Positions 8,873 to 15,954 of a DNA stretch of 64,000 nucleotides are shown piece after piece. Below the pieces are notes generated by a model that was not told the origin of the DNA, made no database searches, and worked only from the letters and a program-made list of their open reading frames with translations. Positions within the stretch are counted from its first letter, which is position 1. Each line of letters begins with the position of its first letter. A program made the position numbers and the translations under genes. The DNA is from Betaproteobacteria bacterium. Its GTDB lineage: Bacteria; Pseudomonadota; Gammaproteobacteria; Burkholderiales; Usitatibacteraceae. The DNA is taken from the NCBI GenBank assembly GCA_016708825.1, contig JADJEZ010000010.1:62001-126000 (forward strand), in the 5' to 3' direction.

Positions 8873-8878
8873 ATTATA
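8873..8878 (-). promoter_or_regulatory. Candidate -10 box upstream of the CobD/CbiB-like gene
   Basis: The minus strand reads TATAAT exactly here, 24 bp upstream of the proposed TTG start. No convincing -35 hexamer is seen at 16-18 bp. The 148-bp gap between the acyltransferase gene and this gene is the largest in the operon, which fits an extra internal promoter. Confidence 0.4.
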
Positions 8879-8996
8879 GTTGCATGGGGCACGCCTTCGC
8901 GAGCGCGGACCCTCGGCGCCGTCGCGGCAGCCAGGGCCGACGGCCGCCGGATCCTGCACCTGCACATCGGCGCCGCCGCCGGCCCGCCATCCCGGG

Positions 8997-9581
8997 CTAT
9001 TGCGGATACCGTCCTGGAATGCGGGCGAAGTGCGTCTCGATGCGCACGCGCTCGGCATCGATGTCCTCTCCCACCTCGATAACGGGGCCGATGCGCACCG
9101 TGCGCGACCCGTAGTCGAGACCCACGAGGACGACGGGCACGCCCGCGCCCCGGGCGATGTGCAGGAACCCCGTCTTGAAGCGCTCCACCTTCTTGCGCGT
9201 GCCCTCCGGGGCGATCACCAGCATGCGCGGCGCATCGCCCCGGAAGGAGGCGACAGCCTCCCCGACCACGCCGTGGGCCGCCGAACGGTCCACGGGGACG
9301 CCGCCCATCCAGCGCAGGAAGACGGAGAAAGGCCACACGAAGAGGGTGTGCTTGCCGATGAAAGTGACCTTCAGGTCGAGCGCGAACATGGCCGCCGCCC
9401 CGTGAAGGAAATCCCAGTTCGACGTATGCGGCGCCACCGCGACCACCATGCGAGAGACGTCGGGGAACGCCCCGTCGAACTCCCACCCCGCCACGCGCAT
9501 CACCGTGCGGCCTATCCACCGCCAAAGCGCGGATCGGCGCCTCGGAACGGCCGGAGGCACGACCACCCGCGCCGGGCTCAC
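8997..9581 (-). CDS. 1-acyl-sn-glycerol-3-phosphate acyltransferase-like protein
   Basis: A 194-residue PlsC-family acyltransferase. The catalytic motif appears as APHTSNWDFLHG (the H-x4-D motif is here HTSNWD), followed by GGVPVDRS and the glycerophosphate-binding motif IAPEGTRKK. It should transfer an acyl chain at the inner membrane; the HTSNWD variant is typical of a short subgroup that is not the main PlsC. GTG 9581 is chosen because it overlaps the stop of the dehydratase gene as GTGA, a standard translational-coupling arrangement. The frame is open further upstream, but only in the shadow of the dehydratase gene. Confidence 0.82.
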   Translation of the reverse strand: MSPARVVVPPAVPRRRSALWRWIGRTVMRVAGWEFDGAFPDVSRMVVAVAPHTSNWDFLHGAAAMFALDLKVTFIGKHTLFVWPFSVFLRWMGGVPVDRSAAHGVVGEAVASFRGDAPRMLVIAPEGTRKKVERFKTGFLHIARGAGVPVVLVGLDYGSRTVRIGPVIEVGEDIDAERVRIETHFARIPGRYPQ

Positions 9582-10554
9582 GCGAAGAGTTTCGCGGCGG
9601 CGCGCAGGTCGACGTTTCCGCCGGAGAGGATGATGCCCACGCGCGCGCCGCGCGCGTCGAGCCTGCCGGAGAGCACCCCGGCCGTCGCGAGCGCACCCGT
9701 GGGCTCCACGACGAGCTTCATGCGCTCCCACAGGAAGCGCATCGCCTGCACCAGTTCCTCATCGGAGACGGTGAGGAAGTCGTGGACGTTCGCCAGCACG
9801 AGCGGAAAGGTAAGCGCGCCGAGCGACTGGGTGCGCGCGCCGTCGGCGATGGTCTGCGGATTGTCGACGCGCTGTAGTTCGCGCGTCCGGAACGACCGGG
9901 CTGCGTCGTCCCCGCCGCCGGCTCCACGCCCACGACCTTGATGCCCGGCGAGAGGTGGCGCGCGGCCACGGCGCAGCCCGATAGCAGCCCGCCTCCGCCG
10001 CAACACACGAAGAGCCAGTCGAGCGGCCCCGTCTCCTCGATCAGCTCGCGGGCGGCCGTGCCCTGCCCCGCGATCACGTGCGGGTGGTCGAAGGGAGGTA
10101 TGAGCGTGGCGCCGCGTTCGGCCGCGATGCCCGCGGCGAACTGCTCGCGATCCTGCCCCGCGGCGCGGTCGTAGAGGATGACCTCGGCACCGTAGCCCTT
10201 CGTGGCCGCCACCTTCACCTCGGGGGCGTCCGCGGGCATGACGATCGCGGCGGGAATGCCGAGCAGCCGTCCCGCGAGTGCGACGGCCTGCGCGTGGTTG
10301 CCCGAGGAAAAGGCGACGACGCCGCGCTCGCGCGCCTGCGGCGGGAGCCGCGACATTGCGTTGTAGGCGCCGCGGAACTTGAAGGCGCCCATGCGCTGGA
10401 AGTTCTCGCACTTGAAGAAGGCGCGGGTGCCGGTGCGCTCGTCGAACGTGCGCGAGGTCATCACCGGCGTGCGGTGCGCGATGCCCTCCAGGCGCTCGGC
10501 CGCGCTCTCGATATCGTCCCAGGTGACGGCCTGGGCGCCTTCGCGGCCGCTCAC
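9578..10554 (-). CDS. Threonine/serine dehydratase (PLP fold type II), interrupted by one frameshift
   Basis: A PLP-dependent beta-family enzyme of about 325 residues. The Schiff-base Lys sits in MGAFKFRGAYN; the SSGNHAQAVAL motif and the phosphate-binding CCGGGGLLSG loop follow. It lacks the C-terminal ACT-like regulatory domain of biosynthetic IlvA, so it resembles catabolic threonine dehydratases or serine racemases. At 9910-9913 a run of four C (G on the coding strand) breaks the frame; a fifth restores VEPAAGDDAARSF and the C-terminus LSGGNVDLRAAAKLFA. A sequence error is the simplest explanation. The GTG start lies 6 bp after the DUF6494 gene. Confidence 0.85.
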
Positions 10555-10560
10555 GGACCT

Positions 10561-10767
10561 CTATTCGAGCGCGATGCGCCCGTCGACGGTCACGCTGAGC
10601 GCGAGCCCTTCGATGGTGAGCGTCATTTTCGCGGGGAGGGTCTCGCCGCCCTTGAGCTTGCCGGCGGCGATCGCCGCTTCCACGGCGACCTCGATCTCGC
10701 GCTGGGACTGCACGCCCACGCTCTTCAGGAACTTGCGGATGCTCATGTTGAAGGCTTCGGGATTCAT
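10561..10767 (-). CDS. DUF6494 family small protein
   Basis: A 68-residue acidic protein that resembles the DUF6494 family: it begins MNPEAFNMSIRKFLKSVGV, continues SQREIEVAVEAAI with a predicted helix, and ends with a short beta hairpin (LTIEGLALSVTVDGRIALE). Its function is unknown. The ATG overlaps the stop of the upstream 85-codon gene as ATGA, and the dehydratase gene begins 6 bp after its stop, so it is firmly embedded in the operon. It has no signal peptide or membrane segment and is probably cytosolic. Confidence 0.78.
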   Translation of the reverse strand: MNPEAFNMSIRKFLKSVGVQSQREIEVAVEAAIAAGKLKGGETLPAKMTLTIEGLALSVTVDGRIALE

Positions 10768-11021
10768 CGATCTTCCTCCTGGCGGGGCCGGGTGATGGCC
10801 GAGAGCGCGTCGCGCAAGGTGTCTTCGGGCAGCGCGTTCACGCTTTCGGCGAGGAGTTCCGCCTCCGTGGCCACCGAGGCGGGGAGCGACCGGCTCTCCA
10901 TGAGGGCGACGAACTGCGCGGCCGCCCCCGCGACGCGGAGCAGGTGGGAACGCTCGGCCATGAGGAGGTCGATTTCCTTGCTGAGCATGAAGGCGCCCGT
11001 GGTTTCGCCGGCGGAAGGCAT
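10764..11021 (-). CDS. Small helical protein of unknown function
   Basis: An 85-residue protein not recognised as a named family. It is almost entirely helical by composition (LSKEIDLLMAERSHLLRVAG, VATEAELLAESVNALPED) and has no Cys, signal peptide or membrane segment. It overlaps the DUF6494 gene by 4 bp (ATGA) and follows the DUF6352 gene after 50 bp. Length, strand, coupling and coding-like composition support it as a real gene. An alternative ATG in the same frame lies 11 codons in. Confidence 0.62.
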   Translation of the reverse strand: MPSAGETTGAFMLSKEIDLLMAERSHLLRVAGAAAQFVALMESRSLPASVATEAELLAESVNALPEDTLRDALSAITRPRQEEDR

Positions 11022-11071
11022 GGTCTCACCCGTGGATCGTTCGATACCGGCATCTTACCGCGATGCGGCCC

Positions 11072-12115
11072 TCAGCTCGCCCGTGCGAAAGGCAGGTTCA
11101 CGAGGAGGTTCTGCGGCTTCAGCTTGATCGTGTGGTCCTCGCGGAAGGCGAGCCCGAGGTAGACCGGGCCGCCGGCCACTTCGGCGATCGCATCGGCCGG
11201 ATCCTCGAACGCGAGCCGGAAGAGCGTGGCGAGGCGCTCGCGCATCCCGTCGGCGAGCGCCTCGCCGAGATAGAGGGCGTTCAGGATCGCGGTCGACTCG
11301 ACGTCGAGGCCCACGTGCCAGCGCCAGCGCTCGTCGTCGACGCGCTCCACCGGCTCGATCGCCACCCGCACGCCGGCGAAATGCGCGACCCAGCGCTCGA
11401 GGACACGGGCGAGCGCATCCGCGCCCTCGCGCCCGGGCGTGAGATCCAGGAGAAAGGAGAAAAGCTCGTCGCGCAGGAAGTAGAACGGCGCGTTCTCCGC
11501 GGTCAGCACGTCCATCTTCACCGTGGCCACGGGCGTCTGCTGCTGCTTCAGGAGCCGGCCGACGTTGCCGAAACCGCCCGTCTCCGCATAGGCCTCGATG
11601 GTGGAGGCGTCCGCGGCGAGCACCTGCCCGCCCTCCACGCTCACCCGCTGCCGCCGGAAGAAGAGCTCGCCCGCGCGCGCGAGCCAGGGATCCGCCGTGC
11701 CTTCGAGGAGGCCGCGGACGATCGCCTGTGCGAGCGCGTCGACGAAGGGCGGCGCGATGGCCCCTGCCTCCGGCGGACCGGAGCGGCCGGCCGTGGAAGG
11801 CCGGAAGCGGTCGAGGTAGCACGCCTCGAGGGATCCCGAGGCCAGCAGGCGGTCGCGAAACCGCAGGTACTCGGTCCAGTTCTCCCGGGCGTCCGCGTCC
11901 TCCACGGCCGCGAGGCCGGCTTCCCCGACCGCCAGGCGCGGCTTGTCGAGAAGCCTCGCGTGCAGGTGGCGCTCGCCCGGACCCGCCTCGGGGGGCGGCA
12001 CGAGTTCCGCCCGGGCGAGGAAATGCCGGAAGTAGTCGTCGCGGGGCACCAGCCAGCCCTCGGGACCGCGGTCGAGCAGCCGGTAGCCGCTCGAAGCCCA
12101 GAAGTCCTGGGCCAC
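11072..12115 (-). CDS. DUF6352 family protein
   Basis: A 347-residue protein of unknown function that I recognise as DUF6352-like by its start (QDFWASSGYRLLDRG) and an N-terminal segment of the form DDYFRHFLARAELVPPPE. It is cytosolic by composition. The central part contains ERHLHARLLDKPR and a C-terminal half with a possible beta sandwich ending TIKLKPQNLLVNLPFARAS. The GTG at 12115 begins two bases after the stop of the thioesterase gene and fits the family start; the open frame upstream is shadow. Its constant company with DUF6494 and the decarboxylase suggests a shared pathway, but no reaction can be named. Confidence 0.78.
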   Translation of the reverse strand: MAQDFWASSGYRLLDRGPEGWLVPRDDYFRHFLARAELVPPPEAGPGERHLHARLLDKPRLAVGEAGLAAVEDADARENWTEYLRFRDRLLASGSLEACYLDRFRPSTAGRSGPPEAGAIAPPFVDALAQAIVRGLLEGTADPWLARAGELFFRRQRVSVEGGQVLAADASTIEAYAETGGFGNVGRLLKQQQTPVATVKMDVLTAENAPFYFLRDELFSFLLDLTPGREGADALARVLERWVAHFAGVRVAIEPVERVDDERWRWHVGLDVESTAILNALYLGEALADGMRERLATLFRLAFEDPADAIAEVAGGPVYLGLAFREDHTIKLKPQNLLVNLPFARAS

Positions 12116-12117
12116 CG

Positions 12118-12588
12118 CTAGCCGCGCACGCCGGCGCGCCCGTCGATGCGCATGACCGTCTGCAGGCCCGTCGCGCAGTGCGTGCGCCGACCCGCCTTCT
12201 GCGCGTGCACATCGAACTGCGCCACCGTGATCGTGCGCCCGGCGCGCAGGACCCGGCCTTCGGCCACGATGCGCTCGCCGTCGGCGGGCGCCATGAGATT
12301 GACCTTGAACTCCACCGTGAGGACGCCCGCGTCGGCCGGGAAGAGCGTGAACGCCGCGTAGCCCCCGGCCGAGTCGGCGATGGTCGCGAGGACGCCCGCG
12401 TGGAAGAAGCCGTGCTGCTGGGAGAGTTCGGCACGGAAGTCGAGCGCGATCTCCACCCGTCCCGGCTCCACCCGCCCGAGCGACGCCCCGAGGAGCGCCA
12501 TCGCACCCTGCCTCGCGAAGCTCTCCCGCGTGCGGCGCGCGAAATCGGGGTCGGCGGGCTCGAAGGCGGTCGCGGTGTCGGCCGTCAC
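12118..12588 (-). CDS. PaaI family hotdog-fold thioesterase
   Basis: A 156-residue hotdog-fold acyl-CoA thioesterase. The core motif HGFFHAGVLATIADSAGGYAA contains the Asp and the His-Gly turn characteristic of PaaI-type enzymes, and the beta strand VEFKVNLMAPADGE follows. It should hydrolyse a small or aryl acyl-CoA; the substrate is unknown. It starts 12 bp after the decarboxylase stop and is followed 2 bp later by the DUF6352 gene, so it is the second gene of the operon. Confidence 0.86.
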   Translation of the reverse strand: MTADTATAFEPADPDFARRTRESFARQGAMALLGASLGRVEPGRVEIALDFRAELSQQHGFFHAGVLATIADSAGGYAAFTLFPADAGVLTVEFKVNLMAPADGERIVAEGRVLRAGRTITVAQFDVHAQKAGRRTHCATGLQTVMRIDGRAGVRG

Positions 12589-12600
12589 CGGCGAGGCTCT

Positions 12601-13785
12601 CTAGACCACGCCGAGGACAGCCACCTCGGGCAGCGGGAAGCCGTTGAAGTTCGAGGCATAGGCCGTGGTGTACGCGCCGGCGTTCTTGATGAAGATGAAG
12701 TCGCCTTCCTGCAGGTCGGCGGGCAGGAGCTCGTCGCGCATCACCACGTCGACCGAATCGCAGGTCGGTCCCGCCACGTTCCAGGCGACCGGCTCGCCGT
12801 CGCGGTCCGTGTACAGGTTGTAGCGCAGCCCCTCGGTGGTCTCGATCACGCCGCCGAAGACGCCCGCGTCCCAGTACAGCCAGCGCTGGCCGTTGCGGGT
12901 GGCGCTGCCGATCACGCGGCAGATGAAGTAGCCCGCGTCGGAGACGAGGTAGCGCCCGGGCTCGGCGATCACCTGGATCTCCGGGCCGAAATGGCGCAGC
13001 TCCCGGTTGACCACGTCGGCGATGGTCTCGATGGAGGGGATCGGCTTCACGTGGCGCACCGGGTAGCCGCCGCCCAGGTTCAGCAGGCGCGGGGAAAGGC
13101 CCGAGGTGCGCATCGCCGCGAAGACCTTGCGGGCACGCTCCATGCCCACGCGCCAGTTGTCGGGGTTCAGGCACTGCGAGCCCACGTGGAAGGTGACGCC
13201 CGCGAGGTCGGCCTTGCACTCCACCGCGGCTTCGATCAGCTCCGGGATGTCGTTCATGTGCGCGCCGAACTTGCCCGCCAGCGGCCAGTCGCTGCCGATG
13301 TTGGGCGCGTCGATGCGCAGGTACATCTTGGCGTCGGCCTTGACCGACTGCACCTTGCGGATTTCCTCGACGGAATCGACCACGTACCACTCCACGCCCT
13401 TCGCCGCGGCGTACTGGAGGTAGGCGCGCGACTTCATGGGGTTGGAGTAGAAGATCTCGGCTACGGGAACGCCCAGCCCGAGGAGCAGGTCGAGTTCCGC
13501 GATGGAGGCGATCTCGAATCCCGAGCCCTCCTGGATCAGCGCCTTGAGGACGCGCGGGTCCGGGTTCGCCTTCACCGCGAAATGCGGCCGCACGCGCGGC
13601 AGTGCCGCCCGGAAGCGCCGGGCCTTGGCGCGGACGATATCGAGATCGACGAGGAGGACCGGCTTCTTGTAGGCGTGCCGGGCGAGGTACTGCTTGACGC
13701 GGGTGAAGTCGAGGCTGACTTCGGGATGGGTGTCGAGGGGAAACTCCGGGAGCGGGCGGAGCTTCTTGACTACGGCTCGGGGCAT
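12601..13785 (-). CDS. Fold-III PLP decarboxylase (ornithine/lysine decarboxylase type)
   Basis: A 394-residue alanine-racemase-fold (type III) basic amino acid decarboxylase. The PLP Lys is K72 in HFAVKANPDP; the HVGSQ motif, the glycine-rich phosphate loop LNLGGGYPV, AEPGRYLV, and the second-subunit motif GPTCDSVDVV with the C-terminal YTTAYASNFNGF are all present. It probably makes putrescine from ornithine, with lysine as an alternative. It is the first large gene of an eight-gene operon. Its own RBS is weak (GAAAGA), and its start overlaps a 38-codon ORF that has a strong one, so translation may be coupled to that leader. Confidence 0.9.
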   Translation of the reverse strand: MPRAVVKKLRPLPEFPLDTHPEVSLDFTRVKQYLARHAYKKPVLLVDLDIVRAKARRFRAALPRVRPHFAVKANPDPRVLKALIQEGSGFEIASIAELDLLLGLGVPVAEIFYSNPMKSRAYLQYAAAKGVEWYVVDSVEEIRKVQSVKADAKMYLRIDAPNIGSDWPLAGKFGAHMNDIPELIEAAVECKADLAGVTFHVGSQCLNPDNWRVGMERARKVFAAMRTSGLSPRLLNLGGGYPVRHVKPIPSIETIADVVNRELRHFGPEIQVIAEPGRYLVSDAGYFICRVIGSATRNGQRWLYWDAGVFGGVIETTEGLRYNLYTDRDGEPVAWNVAGPTCDSVDVVMRDELLPADLQEGDFIFIKNAGAYTTAYASNFNGFPLPEVAVLGVV

Positions 13786-13886
13786 CGATGTCTTTCGTGA
13801 CGGGTCGTCGAGGCGATACGGGAAGGACGGATGGCGCGCGCGGGCGCGCCTGCGGCGTCATTCCGGTACTTCCTCGCTCCTGTCAT
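13770..13886 (-). CDS. Candidate 38-codon leader ORF of the decarboxylase operon
   Basis: A short ORF read from ATG 13886 to a stop at 13770-13772, overlapping the decarboxylase start by 16 bp in another frame. Its ATG is preceded by AAGGAGGT at a 4-5 bp spacing, the best ribosome binding site in this stretch, whereas the decarboxylase itself has a poor one. The peptide is basic, with 8 Arg in 38 residues, and ends HERHRCPEP. A GC-rich inverted repeat (13833-13850) lies inside it. Together this suggests a leader peptide controlling decarboxylase translation; the alternative is that the long GC-rich frame is chance and the strong RBS belongs to an N-terminally different decarboxylase start. 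Confidence 0.4.
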   Translation of the reverse strand: MTGARKYRNDAAGAPARAIRPSRIASTTRHERHRCPEP

Positions 13887-13959
13887 GATGACCTCCTTCG
13901 GTACCCCGTCCGGGGCGGTTGCCTGCCCCCGGCCGGGCCGGGGGCGAAAAATGCGCGAA

Positions 13960-13965
13960 GTATAG
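13960..13965 (-). promoter_or_regulatory. Candidate -10 box of the decarboxylase operon
   Basis: The minus strand reads TATACT here. Transcription would begin near 13953 and give an untranslated leader of about 65 bases before ATG 13886, containing a GC-rich hairpin with 8-bp arms at about 13926-13946. A convincing -35 element is not visible. The position, between dcd and the decarboxylase, is where an operon promoter is expected. Confidence 0.42.
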
Positions 13966-14044
13966 GGCAAATCGCGGCGGGCGCCGCAAGTTTTGCGCGG
14001 CTCCTGCGAGCCGTAGCCGCAAAGGGCATTCGCGGGCGCGCCGG

Positions 14045-14612
14045 TCACATCTTGGGCAGGGTGACGCCGAGCTGGCCCTGGTACTTGCCGCCGCGGTCGC
14101 GGTAGGAGGTTTCGCAGACCTCGTCGGACTCGAAGAAGATCACCTGCGCGCAGCCCTCGCCGGCGTAGATCTTGGCGGGCAGCGGCGTCGTGTTGGAGAA
14201 TTCCAGCGTCACGTACCCCTCCCATTCGGGCTCGAAAGGGGTCACGTTCACGATGATCCCGCAGCGCGCGTAGGTCGACTTGCCCAGGCAGACGGTGAGG
14301 ACGCTGCGCGGTATCCGGAAATACTCCACGGTGCGCGCCAGCGCGAAGGAGTTCGGCGGGATGATGCACACGTCGCCCTCGAAGTTCACGAACGACTTCT
14401 CGTCGAAGTTCTTCGGGTCGACGATGGTGGCGTTGATGTTCGTGAAGATCTTGAATTCCCGCGAGCAGCGGATGTCGTAGCCGTAGCTCGAGGTGCCGTA
14501 GGAGACGATTCTCTTGCCGTCGACCTCCCGCACCTGCCCGGGTTCGAAGGGCTCGATCAGGCCGTGCGCTCGCCGCCATGCGGCGGATCCACTTGTCGCT
14601 CTTGATGCTCAT
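14045..14612 (-). CDS. dcd: dCTP deaminase, interrupted by one frameshift near the N-terminus
   Basis: Dcd deaminates dCTP to dUTP for dTMP synthesis. The N-terminus MSIKSDKWIRRMA reads from ATG 14612; the frame then shifts within 14567-14576, and the rest continues as HGLIEPFEPGQVREVDGKR through the motif YGTSSYGYDIRCS and the catalytic region GKSTYARCGIIVNVTPFEP to the C-terminus QLGVTLPKM. The net shift equals one extra or two missing bases. All catalytic-domain motifs are intact apart from the break, so sequence error is likely. The full protein would be about 188 residues, normal for the family. Confidence 0.87.
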
Positions 14613-14690
14613 GGTCTCTTGCTCACGGAGTTGAGCGGCGCCGATCGTCCGTTCGAACGATCGCCCCGATGCCCTTCCATTGGCCTGTGA

Positions 14691-15780
14691 TCACGTGTTC
14701 TGAACGACGATCTTCGGGAAGATCGCGGTGCGGTCCTCCGCCTGCCGCGCGATGCGCGCGGCCACCTTGCGGGCGATGTCGCGGTAGATCCCGGCGATCC
14801 GGCCGTCGGGGTCGGTCACCACGCTGGGCTTGCCGCTGTCGGCCTGCTCGCGGATGGTGATGTCGAGCGGCAGCGCCCCCAGGAACTCCACGTCGAAGTC
14901 CTTGCACATCCGCTCGCCGCCGCCCTGGCCGAAGATGTGCTCGGCGTGACCGCACTTCGAGCACACGTGTATCGCTCATGTTCTCGACCACGCCGAGGAT
15001 GGGCACGCCCACCTTCTCGAACATCTTGAGGCCCTTCCTCGCGTCGATCAGGGCGATGTCCTGGGGCGTGGTGACGATCACCGCCCCCGTCACCGGGACC
15101 TTCTGGGCGAGCGTGAGCTGGATGTCACCGGTGCCCGGCGGCAGGTCGACCACGAGGTAGTCGAGGTCGCGCCAGCGGGTCTCCGTGAGCAGCTGCTCGA
15201 GGGCCTGCGTGACCATCGGGCCGCGCCAGACCATGGGGGTGTCGGCCTCGATGAGGAAGCCCACGCTCATCGCCTGGATGCCGTGCCCTTCCATCGGCTC
15301 CATGGACTTGCCGTCGACCGAGGTCGGCCGCCCGGTCACCCCCAGCATCGTGGGCTGGGAGGGCCCGTAGATGTCGGCGTCGAGCATGCCCACCGTCGCG
15401 CCCTCGGCCGCCAGCGCGAGCGCGAGGTTGACCGCCGTCGTGGACTTGCCCACGCCGCCCTTGCCGGAGGCCACCGCGATGATGTTCTTGATGCCGGCAA
15501 CCAGCTTCACGCCCCGCTGCACCGCGTGCGAGACGATCTTGGAGGAGACGTTGACGCTCGCCCCCTCCGCGCCCGGCATCGCCTTGAGCCGGTCGCCCAC
15601 CTGGGCGCGGACCTGCTCGAGCACCCCCCGGGCGGGGTAGCCCAGGACGATGTCGAGCGAGATCTTGCCACCGTCCACCTTCACGTTTTTCACGCACCGG
15701 GCCTCGACGTAGTTGCGGCCGGTGACCGGGTCGACGAGTTCGGAAAGCGCGGCGAGGACGTCCTTGTCGGTGATTGCCAT
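14691..15780 (-). CDS. apbC: Fe-S cluster carrier ATPase Mrp/ApbC, interrupted by one frameshift
   Basis: An Mrp/NBP35-type P-loop ATPase of about 362 residues that carries and transfers Fe-S clusters. The N-terminal MIP18-like domain (VLAALSELVDPVTGR) precedes the deviant Walker A loop GKGGVGKSTTAVN, the switch DADIYGPSQP and VDLPPGTGD. After VENMS the frame shifts at about 14970-14973, one extra base on the coding strand; correcting it gives HVCSKCGHAEHIFGQGGG, which supplies the CxxC cluster-binding pair. Start ATG 15780 fits the family; an upstream extension is Arg-rich and unlikely. The gene is divergent from metG across a 174-bp region that should hold both promoters. Confidence 0.88.
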
Positions 15781-15954
15781 GGCTGGGGAGCGGCGTTCGC
15801 GGGGCGAACGCGGAAGCGGGAGGGAAGCGCGCAATTCTAAAGCAATTTGCTACAATCGCGTTGACCCCTACTGCACCGAATTCATGCACTCGCCGCCGCG
15901 AAGCGCGGCGGCCCGAGCCGTCCGTCAACCACCTTAGGCTCGCCACCCGGCTCC

